Positions 17,617 to 25,570 of a stretch of DNA of 64,000 nucleotides are shown here, piece by piece. The notes under the pieces are model-generated. The model did not search any database. It saw only the letters and a program-made list of their open reading frames with translations, and was not told the origin of the DNA. The position numbers and the translations under genes are program-made. Positions within the stretch are counted from its first letter, which is position 1. Each line of letters starts with the position of its first letter. Source of the DNA: Alphaproteobacteria bacterium (GTDB taxonomy: Bacteria; Pseudomonadota; Alphaproteobacteria; CAJXXZ01; 1604HC); contig CP060235.1 in the NCBI GenBank assembly GCA_023898705.1, positions 310,001 through 374,000 of the forward strand, in the 5' to 3' direction.

Positions 17617-19281
17617 ATGATTAATAGAATGATTATACTAAGTTTGTTCTTGGTAAATAATTTAAATTGTGACAATGGTGGCAAGACGCCATTGATGCTT
17701 TCCTCTAAGGAGGGGCATCTGACTTGTGTGAATATGCTAATTGCTAATGGAGCTGATGTTAATTTACAAGAGAAGGATGGTTACACAGCGCTAATGTATG
17801 CGTCATTGCATGGACATATCGATGTTGTAAAATATCTAGTTACACATCAAGCATCCCTTGATCTAGAGGATAAGAATTATGATACAGCCTTAGATATAGC
17901 TGCATCATGTGAACAGATAGATGTTGTAAAATATCTAATAACTGATGTTGATGGAAGTGCATGTGATAAGGCACTTGTTTGGATGGCAGGAAGAGGACAT
18001 CTAGATATTGTAAAATGCCTAGTTGAGAAAGGAGCCGATGTTAATAATACTGCGATAGGATGGAGAGGTGAGACAGCGTTAATGTGGGTGTCAGAATATG
18101 GTTATATAGATATCGTAAAATATTTAGTTGAGAATGGAGCAGATATTATGCAGACCAGTCTCTATGGTTCGACAGCGCTGAAGTCTGCATCTAGAAAAGG
18201 ACATATAGATGTTGTAAAGTATCTAATTGCTAATGGAGCTGATGTGAATGATCAATGCTTCTTAAGATGTGGAGCTGGAGTAACAGCGCTGATCGATGCA
18301 TCAGAAAATGGATGTATAGATGTTGTAAGATGTCTAGTTGAGAATGGAGCTAATGTTAATTTACAAGGAGAGTATGGTGGGACAGCGCTAAAGTGCGCAT
18401 CTAGAAAAGGACATATAAACATCGTAAAATACCTAATTGAGAAAGGCTCTGATTTATCTGACGGACTACTCTTGGTAGCCTCGTCCAATGGACATTTAGA
18501 TGTTGTAGAATGTCTAATTGAGAATGGTGTTGATGTTAATTTGCAAGATGGTAAAGGTAAAACAGCACTGCAATGTGCGTCAGGCGGTGGATATATAGAT
18601 ATTATAAAATGTTTAATTGATCATGGTGCTAATCTGGATCTACATGATGAGTATGGCAAAACATGCTTAATGGCTGCGTTAGAAAGTTACATATTAGTCG
18701 AAGATCAACATATAAATGTTGTAAAGTGTTTAATTGACCATGGAGTTAGGATGGATTTACAGGATAAGTATGGTAAAACATCCTTGATGGTTGCGTTAGA
18801 AAGAAATTATATAAATGTTGTAAAATGTTTGATTGACCATGGCGCTAAGATAGATATACAAGATAAATATGGTTATACAGCACTAATGCAAGCAGTAAGA
18901 CGACCGATGGATCGCGTAGAATGTCTAATTGAAAATGGGGCTGATGTTAATGTGCAAAATGATAGAGGCAAAACGGCACTAATGATAGCAGCTTCAAATG
19001 GGCGTATGGATGTTATAAAATACCTATTTGCAACTGGAGCAGATCTTAATTTACAAGATGATGCGGGCCGAACAGCGCTACTTTATGCATCAGAAAATGG
19101 ACATATAGAAATTGTAGAATACCTACTTAATAATGGGGCTAATGTTAATTTGCAAGATAAAGACGGTCAAACCGTAATGATAGAGATAGCAATAAAAGCA
19201 TATAACAAGATCCGTGAATTATTAATTAATGCAGGAGCTAAGAATAACATAGCATACTCCGATTTTGACTTATTTGACTGA
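17617..19281 (+). CDS. exported ankyrin-repeat protein (about 16 repeats)
   Basis: The 554-residue protein opens with MINRMIILSLFLVNNLNC, a short signal sequence shared with its paralogues, and then consists almost wholly of about sixteen ankyrin repeats. Repeats around residues 345-380 are elongated. The C terminus is KNNIAYSDFDLFD, unlike the basic tail of the 23.6-25.4 kb genes. The cysteine after the hydrophobic core suggests a lipoprotein, but the preceding residues (NLN) do not fit a canonical lipobox. Upstream TTGATT and TTAAAT (16 bases apart) are a possible promoter. Function is presumed protein binding outside the cytoplasm; the target is unknown. Confidence 0.85.
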   Translation: MINRMIILSLFLVNNLNCDNGGKTPLMLSSKEGHLTCVNMLIANGADVNLQEKDGYTALMYASLHGHIDVVKYLVTHQASLDLEDKNYDTALDIAASCEQIDVVKYLITDVDGSACDKALVWMAGRGHLDIVKCLVEKGADVNNTAIGWRGETALMWVSEYGYIDIVKYLVENGADIMQTSLYGSTALKSASRKGHIDVVKYLIANGADVNDQCFLRCGAGVTALIDASENGCIDVVRCLVENGANVNLQGEYGGTALKCASRKGHINIVKYLIEKGSDLSDGLLLVASSNGHLDVVECLIENGVDVNLQDGKGKTALQCASGGGYIDIIKCLIDHGANLDLHDEYGKTCLMAALESYILVEDQHINVVKCLIDHGVRMDLQDKYGKTSLMVALERNYINVVKCLIDHGAKIDIQDKYGYTALMQAVRRPMDRVECLIENGADVNVQNDRGKTALMIAASNGRMDVIKYLFATGADLNLQDDAGRTALLYASENGHIEIVEYLLNNGANVNLQDKDGQTVMIEIAIKAYNKIRELLINAGAKNNIAYSDFDLFD

Positions 19282-19372
19282 TTTAGAGTTTTAGGACAGT
19301 CAACTTTACAGCGGAAAATTTAGTTTTTCTGGAAAGAAAATGTTTTATTAATAAAATTTCTTAACAAAGTGG

Positions 19373-19401
19373 TTGCAAATTTTTTTATTACGATTTATAA
19401 A
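19373..19401 (+). promoter_or_regulatory. sigma70-like promoter for the orphan RNA
   Basis: TTGCAA (19373-19378) and TATAAA (19396-19401) are separated by exactly 17 bases, predicting a start near A19408. No plus-strand protein gene follows for over 4 kb, so this promoter most plausibly drives the non-coding RNA. Confidence 0.65.
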
Positions 19402-19407
19402 TTTTAC

Positions 19408-19565
19408 ATGTCCTGGTTGTAAGGCTTCATCTCCGAGCACGACAACTTGCACGGGAGTTGTCACCGATCTACTTCGAGGAGTATTTCATACGACACCCAC
19501 TTGGTCATTAAAGGCCCGTGAAGAATAGGTCTTATGATCAGGGCATAAGATTTGTACGCATTTTT
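19408..19565 (+). ncRNA. candidate structured non-coding RNA, possibly 6S-like
   Basis: This stretch is about half G+C in a region that is otherwise strongly AT-rich, has no sensible reading frame, and follows a good promoter. It contains a perfect 7-bp hairpin (gacaact/agttgtc, 19441-19462) that can be enclosed by CTCCGAG pairing with CTTCGAG. A second hairpin, GTCTTATG/CATAAGAT (19529-19551), with a T5 run ten bases later, could be a terminator. The internal string TATTTCATAC also occurs in the 5' side of the E. coli 6S RNA bubble, and overall length (about 160) fits 6S. That identity is a guess; a structured RNA is the firmer claim. Confidence 0.55.
19529..19565 (+). terminator. possible terminator hairpin of the orphan RNA
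   Basis: The stem TCTTATG/CATAAGA encloses the loop atcaggg (19537-19543) and is followed by tttgtacgca and then five T residues at 19561-19565. The T-run is farther from the stem than in a classical intrinsic terminator, so this may be a stable 3' hairpin instead. Confidence 0.4.
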
Positions 19566-19675
19566 CTGTTAAGTTCATGTTCTGATTTAATTTTTGGATT
19601 GTGTGATAAAAACATAAGTTTTAGCGATAAATGGAGATTAACTGTTACTAGTAAGTTGGAGCAAGTATACGTAAT

Positions 19676-19939
19676 TTAAAGATTGACACAATGATGTTCT
19701 TGTCTGTTGTGCAAAAATCTGAACCATGACTGAGAAGATAAAGGTACAGAAATAAGTGATACTATAAAAATGCAAAAATTTATAATGCTTAAATTATGTA
19801 ATAAAAATATCCAAAAACCGAACCAACTTAAGGTACTAGCATGTAATATATATGTAGGATTTTTCCACCTTGAGATGCATAATACTGACATTAATATATT
19901 ACAATATGGCAGCAAGTAGAAGATTTGTTTTAGAATCAC
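19676..19939 (-). CDS. possible small membrane protein, unrecognised
   Basis: An 87-codon frame starts at GTG 19939 with a good Shine-Dalgarno, AAGGAG, seven bases before it. The product has two hydrophobic stretches (about residues 3-22 and 38-68) and a basic, His-rich tail. I do not recognise it and there is no neighbour to support it. It could equally be a chance frame in AT-rich DNA; the ribosome-binding site is the only positive evidence. Confidence 0.3.
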   Translation of the reverse strand: MILKQIFYLLPYCNILMSVLCISRWKNPTYILHASTLSWFGFWIFLLHNLSIINFCIFIVSLISVPLSSQSWFRFLHNRQEHHCVNL

Positions 19940-20097
19940 TTTAAGTCTCCTTCGTAAATTGAAAAATAAAACATTTTGAAAATAAAAAGCATGAAATTAA
20001 ATTCATCACTAATCAAAAAGTATATATTTATGAACATATTGTATTTAAGTTGTCGATATGGTTGCAAGTTTTTTGTATTCAAGGACCAGATATAAAT

Positions 20098-21891
20098 CTA
20101 AAATTCTATAAAATCGCGTTTGTTTGTATGATCTGGCTTGCTTAAAACACCTTGTTTTTCCATCGCTTCAACTATCCTAGATGCTCTGTTGTATCCAATA
20201 CGCAACTCTCTTTGTATAAAACTCGCAGAAGTTTTTTTCGTTCTTCTGATTAGCTCTAAAGCTTGTGAATACATAGGATCCACATCTTCATTCTCATCAA
20301 TTTCTTCTATTTCCTTCACTTCTAATTTAATGTAATTTGGAGCTTTCTGTTTTTTCAAAAATTCTGTTACAGCATTGATTTCTTCATCAGATACAAAAGG
20401 AGCTTGTATCCTAGACACAGGATATCCAGGAGATAAATAAAGCATGTCTCCTCTACCCAATAACTGCTCGGCTCCACTATTACTATCCATTACCGTTCTA
20501 CTATCTATTTTTGATGCTAATTGAAAAGTGATTCTTGCAGGAAAGTTTGATTTAATCGTACCGGTAATAACATCAACAGAAGGTCTTTGTGTAGCCATTA
20601 TAATATGAATACCTGCAGCTCGTGCTTTCTGAGCTAATCTTTGAACTAGAATCTCCACTTCTTTTCCTGCGGTAATCATAAGGTCAGCCATCTCATCAAC
20701 TATAATTACTATGTAGGGTAGTTTCTCATAGACTTTATGATGAATATCAAATTTTTTATCTGATATCCTTTCATTAAAACTTAAAATATTTCGTACTTCA
20801 AGTTCAGAAATTAACCTATATCTTCTATCCATTTCCTGTACTGCCCATTTCAAAACCTTTATGGCCTCCTTAGGATCAGTAACAACTGGACTTAACAGAT
20901 GAGGAATATCGTTATAAACTGACAACTCTAACATTTTAGGGTCTACTAAAATTAATTTACAATCGTCTGGATCCTTGGAAAAGAGTACGGATAAAATCAT
21001 GCTATGCATAGAAACTGATTTACCAGAACCTGTTGTTCCTGAAATTAACAAATGTGGCATCGTACTCAAATCAACAACTACAGCATTCCCTGTGATATCA
21101 AGGCCTATAGCTAATGGTATTTGACACTTTGTATATTGGAAAATACTGGATTCAATTAATTCCCTTAATTGTATAGTTTGTCTTTCTTGGTTAGGCAATT
21201 CTATTCCCAATAAATTCTTACCAGGTATGGTCGAAATTCTTGCAGATAGAGATTCAGTCGCCCTTGCTATATCAGCTGCCAAATTCACAATTTTTGAAGC
21301 TTTTACGCCAGGAGCTGGGGCAAACTCAAATAATGTAATAACTGGCCCGTTTCTTTCTTGTAGTAGCTCCCCTTCCACATTAAATTCTTTTAGTACTTGA
21401 GCTAATTTGGCTTTTGGTATACTTACAGATTTTTTAAGTTTTGCATTTTGCAAGAATGATGTACTTGGAAGGGTGAAGCTGTTGCTCACAACTTTCTTAA
21501 TACTAATAGTCTTGTGCAGTTTTGGCTTTTGTTCAGATTTTCGAGAAACTACACTTTGTGTTCTTTGTATGAATTTTGTTGAAAAGTACAAAACATATCC
21601 GGAGAAAATTGAATAATATACAAAACTATGAAACACACTTGCATTTATCAAGCCAAATAAACCTGTATCAAAATGACATAACGTTAATAAATAATCTAAT
21701 AGCAATATTCCTGGAATAGCATGAAATTTTAATAATGGAATAAATGGTACGATTATGACATTCAGTCCAATTATTGAAAATACTGAATCAAATAAGCTAG
21801 GCTTGTTCCAAGAGAAGCATAAATAATAGATTACGTACATTCCCGAGAGCATAGAAAACAAATAGGCCAACATTATGAAATATTGTATCAT
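20098..21891 (-). CDS. ftsK: DNA translocase FtsK (short form)
   Basis: FtsK sits at the division septum and pumps chromosome DNA. The 597-residue protein has about three hydrophobic segments in residues 1-105, a brief linker rather than the long Pro/Gln-rich linker of E. coli, the motor domain with Walker A GTTGSGKS (285-292) and Walker B IVIIVDEMADLM (about 381-392), ATQRPSVDVITG, and a C-terminal winged-helix gamma domain (SFIQRELRIGYNRASRIVEAME). The gamma domain recognises KOPS-type polarity sequences, implying a directional chromosome. Stand-alone gene. Confidence 0.95.
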   Translation of the reverse strand: MIQYFIMLAYLFSMLSGMYVIYYLCFSWNKPSLFDSVFSIIGLNVIIVPFIPLLKFHAIPGILLLDYLLTLCHFDTGLFGLINASVFHSFVYYSIFSGYVLYFSTKFIQRTQSVVSRKSEQKPKLHKTISIKKVVSNSFTLPSTSFLQNAKLKKSVSIPKAKLAQVLKEFNVEGELLQERNGPVITLFEFAPAPGVKASKIVNLAADIARATESLSARISTIPGKNLLGIELPNQERQTIQLRELIESSIFQYTKCQIPLAIGLDITGNAVVVDLSTMPHLLISGTTGSGKSVSMHSMILSVLFSKDPDDCKLILVDPKMLELSVYNDIPHLLSPVVTDPKEAIKVLKWAVQEMDRRYRLISELEVRNILSFNERISDKKFDIHHKVYEKLPYIVIIVDEMADLMITAGKEVEILVQRLAQKARAAGIHIIMATQRPSVDVITGTIKSNFPARITFQLASKIDSRTVMDSNSGAEQLLGRGDMLYLSPGYPVSRIQAPFVSDEEINAVTEFLKKQKAPNYIKLEVKEIEEIDENEDVDPMYSQALELIRRTKKTSASFIQRELRIGYNRASRIVEAMEKQGVLSKPDHTNKRDFIEF

Positions 21892-22062
21892 ATATAAAAT
21901 TTATTGGTATGCAACAGATTACATCTAGCTCCAAGAACAAATAACCATGGTAAGCTCATTTTACAAATAATCAGAAGGAAATACTAATTAGTTTTCTCGG
22001 TACATCTACGTTTACGTTGTGATTCAACTTAAATATTTATTGTATTAGTGACAAAGGATTAT

Positions 22063-22893
22063 TTACAGAATAATTACTTCTCTCTCTAACCAAATACCTT
22101 TTGTTTGAAATACTTTTTGCTGTATTTTGCTAATCAAAGTAACTACATCAGTGCTAGTCGCGCTACCATCATTGATAATAAAATTCAAATGCAAATCTGA
22201 TAAATAAGCTCCTCCACATCGTAGACCTGCACAACCTGATTCATAAATCAATTGCCAAGCCTTATTACAAGTTGTGTTTTTAAAAGTGCTACCAAATGTG
22301 CTAAACCTGGGTTGTTTCGAATTTCTATACATTTTCATACTTTGCATAGTTGACTTAATTTTTTCAAACTGATCTTTCTTTAATTCGAAACAGGCTCTAA
22401 TAAAAACTAAATTCTTTAAATTGCTGTTTCTATATTCAAATTTAATTTCTTCTTTGTAAAGCCTATGCAAATTACCTTGAAAATCATATGCTTCAATCCA
22501 TTTTACGAAATCAAAAGTGGAAAATCCGTAAGCTCCTGCATTCATATAAATTGCTCCACCAATGGTTCCAGGTATGGTACACAAAAATTCCAAATTAGAA
22601 TATTCATTTTCTAGACAAAATTTTGTACAAATCGTGTTAGGCACACCTGCGCCAACTATTAAAATACCATCCTCAATATGCAATTCATGTTTCAAATTAA
22701 TTAGTCTTAAAACTACTTTATCTAAATCATTATCCGGCAAAATCACATTTGATCCAAATCCAAGTACAACAAAATCATTCCCACCCTTGAGGAACAATTC
22801 TAATTCTTGAACCGAACTTGGCTCAAATACGTCAACGATACCACCAGTGCGTATCCAGGTGATATCTGCACCAGCTTTTTTTTGAAAAATCAT
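22063..22893 (-). CDS. murB: UDP-N-acetylenolpyruvoylglucosamine reductase
   Basis: MurB reduces the enolpyruvyl group to give UDP-MurNAc for peptidoglycan. The 276-residue, type II-size protein shows the FAD-binding N-terminal pattern (VLGFGSNVILPD; CTIPGTIGGAIYMNAGAYG), the substrate loop GSTFKN, and the C-terminal GLRCGGAYLSDLHLNFIIN corresponding to the G-GGA-VS--H-NFIVN motif. It is followed downstream (rightward) by tRNA-Asn and rbfA on the same strand. With dapD, dapF, ddl and murJ it indicates that peptidoglycan synthesis is retained. Confidence 0.95.
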   Translation of the reverse strand: MIFQKKAGADITWIRTGGIVDVFEPSSVQELELFLKGGNDFVVLGFGSNVILPDNDLDKVVLRLINLKHELHIEDGILIVGAGVPNTICTKFCLENEYSNLEFLCTIPGTIGGAIYMNAGAYGFSTFDFVKWIEAYDFQGNLHRLYKEEIKFEYRNSNLKNLVFIRACFELKKDQFEKIKSTMQSMKMYRNSKQPRFSTFGSTFKNTTCNKAWQLIYESGCAGLRCGGAYLSDLHLNFIINDGSATSTDVVTLISKIQQKVFQTKGIWLEREVIIL

Positions 22894-22995
22894 CTAAATA
22901 CTAATGTAACAATAAATTTAATAAATGTGTACACAACGAGAAGTTAATTCCAGAAACAAACCAATGAAACGTAAACTACCAAGGTACAAAAAACG

Positions 22996-23067
22996 CTCCC
23001 CGGGCTGGGATCGAACCAGCGACCAATTGATTAACAGTCAATTGCTCTACCGCTGAGCTACCGAGGA
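22996..23067 (-). tRNA. tRNA-Asn (anticodon GTT)
   Basis: The minus strand folds as a standard cloverleaf. Acceptor TCCTCGG pairs with CCGGGGA, D-arm GTAGCTCAGCGGTAGAGC, anticodon stem TTGAC/GTCAA region with loop GTT, T-arm GCTGGTTCGATCCCAGC. Discriminator G, CCA not encoded. It lies between murB and rbfA. Confidence 0.95.
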
Positions 23068-23132
23068 ATACAAAGCAGAGTATACAAAAATAATCTCATT
23101 ATCTCAATAGTAAAAAACTAAATTGCTAAAAT

Positions 23133-23468
23133 TTACAAGTGTTCATTGGATAGTTTATCCAATATTGCATTAACATAATCCAATCTATTAGCATCTATAT
23201 CTTCATGAAATCTTAAAGTAGGTAGATACTTCGCGTTCCAACTATGTTTTATTGCTTGGATAATGTCCTTACCCTCAGTTTGCAAAATTTCTAACTTTGC
23301 TTTATCTCCTCTTACGTACACATCGGCGTATTTGAAATCTTTACTTAATCTTATTCTAGTCAAATCATAGTGATAGCCATGTCTAGCCCACACTTCCTTC
23401 TTTAGAATTTCTAATAAATTATCACCGAGTCTCTCGTGTCGTAAATAGGGCTTTGCTTGTCTAATCAT
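23133..23468 (-). CDS. rbfA: 30S ribosome-binding factor A
   Basis: RbfA is a small KH-fold protein needed for maturation of the 16S rRNA 5' end. The 111-residue product has the family features RLSKDFKYADVYVRG in the middle and IKHSWNAKYLPTLRFHEDIDANRLDYVNAIL at the C-terminal part. It is divergent but of the right size and pattern. RbfA is usually next to infB or truB; here it is isolated beside tRNA-Asn, an indication of rearrangement. Confidence 0.85.
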   Translation of the reverse strand: MIRQAKPYLRHERLGDNLLEILKKEVWARHGYHYDLTRIRLSKDFKYADVYVRGDKAKLEILQTEGKDIIQAIKHSWNAKYLPTLRFHEDIDANRLDYVNAILDKLSNEHL

Positions 23469-23576
23469 CTCAAAACAAATTATACCATTTATTTACATAT
23501 GTTCAAACTGTGCAGTTCCTGCTTAGAAAAAAGGCTATAACATTGTTACGATAAAAAACATTTAATCTGATCGACA

Positions 23577-23605
23577 TTGTGACTATTTATTCACTATGTT
23601 ATAAA
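23577..23605 (+). promoter_or_regulatory. promoter of ankyrin gene at 23612, leaderless layout
   Basis: TTGTGA (23577-23582), a 17-base spacer and TATAAA (23600-23605) form a good sigma70-like promoter. The -10 box ends six bases before ATG 23612, placing the transcription start at the initiation codon. Confidence 0.6.
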
Positions 23606-23611
23606 ACGAGC

Positions 23612-24295
23612 ATGAAGAATTTTAGAATAAGTATATTAGGTTTCATTTTGATAAGTAATTTAAGTTGTACATCTGGAGACACTCCGTTGATGATTGCTTC
23701 TCAACATGGGCATGTTAAAGCTGTTGAGGTTCTTGTTGAATGCAATTCAAATGTTGATTTACAGAATAAAGATGGCAGAACAGCGCTAATGGAAGCATCA
23801 AGTAGAGGGCATGCGTATGTTGTGGACAAACTTCTTGAATGCAGTGCAAATGTTGATTTACAAAATCGATGGGGCAAAACAGCGCTAATCTTTGCATCAT
23901 TAAATAGGCATGCGGATGTTGTGGATACACTTCTTGCTAAAGGTGCAAACGTTGATTTACAGAATATAAATGGCCAGACAGCACTAATATATGCAGCAGA
24001 AAATGGACATGCAGATGTTGTTGAAAAACTTCTTTTTAAAAATGCAAATGTTGATTTGCAGGATTGTAGTGACCAGACAGCACTAATGTATGCATCATGG
24101 GATGGGCATGCAGATGTTGTTGAAAAACTTCTTTTTAAAAATGCAAATGTTGATTTACAGGATTATAGTGGCAAAACAGCACTAATGTATGCAGCAGAAA
24201 ATGGACACGGTGAGGTTGTTGAATTACTGAAAAATGCAAGTGAAGGGGATTTACACAGTAAAAGTAAGCGTAGATGTGTCAAGAAAAGTCATTAG
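23612..24295 (+). CDS. exported ankyrin-repeat protein (6 repeats, basic tail)
   Basis: I choose ATG 23612, which gives MKNFRISILGFILISNLSC, the family signal sequence; a GTG-start extension to 23579 would bury the promoter. Six 33-residue ankyrin repeats follow, then a short basic tail, ASEGDLHSKSKRRCVKKSH. The tail recurs almost unchanged in the next gene. Repeats 4 and 5 are nearly identical. Predicted role is protein binding after export. Type IV effector signals are often C-terminal and basic, but the N-terminal signal sequence argues for Sec export. Confidence 0.85.
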   Translation: MKNFRISILGFILISNLSCTSGDTPLMIASQHGHVKAVEVLVECNSNVDLQNKDGRTALMEASSRGHAYVVDKLLECSANVDLQNRWGKTALIFASLNRHADVVDTLLAKGANVDLQNINGQTALIYAAENGHADVVEKLLFKNANVDLQDCSDQTALMYASWDGHADVVEKLLFKNANVDLQDYSGKTALMYAAENGHGEVVELLKNASEGDLHSKSKRRCVKKSH

Positions 24296-24296
24296 T

Positions 24297-24325
24297 TTGA
24301 TTAGTTGTAAAATATGGTTTAGCAT
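24297..24325 (+). promoter_or_regulatory. promoter of ankyrin gene at 24331, leaderless layout
   Basis: TTGATT (24297-24302), a 17-base spacer and TAGCAT (24320-24325) lie in the 35-base gap between the tandem ankyrin genes. The -10 box ends five bases before ATG 24331. Confidence 0.5.
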
Positions 24326-24330
24326 GTGAC

Positions 24331-25416
24331 ATGTTTAATAATGTACGTAGAATAATACTGTGTTTGGTATTAGTAAATAATTTAAATTGTAGTGATGCGG
24401 GAATGACACCCTTGATGATTGCTTCTCAAGGTGGGCATGTGAATGTTGTGGACGAACTTCTTGCTCAAAATGCAAATGTTGATTTGCCGGATAAGGCTGG
24501 TGGTACAGCACTAATGGATGCATCAGCAAATGGGCATGTGAATGTTGTGGACAAACTTCTTGAATACAATGCAAAGGTTGATTTACAGGATAAGAATGGC
24601 AAAACAGCACTAATATGGGCATCAAAGATAGGGAATGTGGATGTTATGGACAAACTTCTTGAATACAATGCAAATGTTGATTTACAGGATAAGAATGGCA
24701 AAACAGCACTAATATGGGCATCACAATATGAGTATGCGGCTGTTGTGGACAAACTTCTTGAATACAATGCAAATGTTGATTTACAGGATGAATGGGGCAG
24801 AACAGCACTAATGGATGCATCATTCCAAGGGCATGTGGCTGTTGTAGACAAACTTCTTGCTAAAAATGCAAATATTGATTTGCAGAATAATTATTGCAAA
24901 ACAGCACTAATGTTTGCATCAGAAGGAGGGCATGCGGATGTTGTAGAAAAACTTCTTGCTCAAAATGCAAATGTTGATTTGCCGGATGAGGATGGTGGTA
25001 CAGCACTAATATGTGCATCGGCAGAAGGGAATGCGGATGTTGTAGAAAAACTTCTTGCTCAAAATGCAAATGTTGATTTACAGGATAAGAATGGCAATAC
25101 AGCACTAATGGATGCATCATTCCAAGGGCATGTGGCTGTTGTAGACAAACTTCTTGCTCAAAATGCAAATGTTGATTTAAAGGATAGATATGGCATAACA
25201 GCACTAATGGATGCATCAGAAAAAGGGCATGCGGATGTTGTGGAAAAACTTCTTGCTAAAAATGCAAATATTGATTTAAAGGATAAGGATGGCAATACAG
25301 CGCTAATGTTTGCAGCAGAAAATGGACATGGTGAGATTATTGAATTACTAAAAAATGCAAGTGAAGGGGATTTATACAGTAAAAGTAAGCGTAGATGTAC
25401 CAAAAAAACCAATTAA
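24331..25416 (+). CDS. exported ankyrin-repeat protein (10 repeats, basic tail)
   Basis: The protein begins MFNNVRRIILCLVLVNNLNC, the family signal sequence, followed by ten ankyrin repeats and the basic tail ASEGDLYSKSKRRCTKKTN. Several 99-base units are almost identical at DNA level (for example those starting near 24560 and 24660, and near 24790 and 25090), which indicates recent expansion by unequal recombination. It is a tandem paralogue of the preceding gene, separated by 35 bases. Binding target is unknown. Confidence 0.87.
   Translation: MFNNVRRIILCLVLVNNLNCSDAGMTPLMIASQGGHVNVVDELLAQNANVDLPDKAGGTALMDASANGHVNVVDKLLEYNAKVDLQDKNGKTALIWASKIGNVDVMDKLLEYNANVDLQDKNGKTALIWASQYEYAAVVDKLLEYNANVDLQDEWGRTALMDASFQGHVAVVDKLLAKNANIDLQNNYCKTALMFASEGGHADVVEKLLAQNANVDLPDEDGGTALICASAEGNADVVEKLLAQNANVDLQDKNGNTALMDASFQGHVAVVDKLLAQNANVDLKDRYGITALMDASEKGHADVVEKLLAKNANIDLKDKDGNTALMFAAENGHGEIIELLKNASEGDLYSKSKRRCTKKTN
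24415..25330 (+). repeat. 99-bp ankyrin-coding tandem repeats
   Basis: The segment consists of consecutive 99-base units that share long near-identical strings such as aaacttcttgctcaaaatgc and gttgatttacaggataagaa. They encode the 33-residue ankyrin repeat. Similarity between units is higher than in the 15.5-19.3 kb genes, so this array is the younger one. Confidence 0.85.
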
Positions 25417-25439
25417 TCTGTCAGACTATTTGTAAAATG

Positions 25440-25462
25440 GCTTATCATAAGTTATGATTAGC
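25440..25462 (+). terminator. possible hairpin downstream of the tandem ankyrin genes
   Basis: GCTTATCATAA and TTATGATTAGC form a nearly perfect stem with one mismatch and a minimal loop, 23 bases after the ankyrin stop codon. A short T-run follows only after about ten further bases. It may terminate transcripts from either side, since ddl converges from the right. Confidence 0.35.
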
Positions 25463-25570
25463 AAACATAAGGCTTAATTTTTGGTTAGTTTTATAGTATG
25501 AGGCATTAAATCTTAGCAAACTTTGTTTGTGAATAGCATTTTTATAGTTCAGCGATGTGTGTTAATTCAA

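Larger units (their letters stand above)
19282..20097. other. 816-base region between ankyrin gene and ftsK
   Basis: The region holds an orphan plus-strand promoter, a GC-rich candidate ncRNA (19408-19565) and a weakly supported minus-strand small membrane ORF (19676-19939), each listed separately. The remainder is AT-rich and featureless. Confidence 0.5.

Noticed and set aside
19408..19565. tmRNA or SRP RNA as the identity of the orphan RNA
   Set aside because: No tag-peptide frame ending in Ala-Ala-stop, no T-arm/CCA end, and no GGAAGCAGCC-type SRP loop are present.
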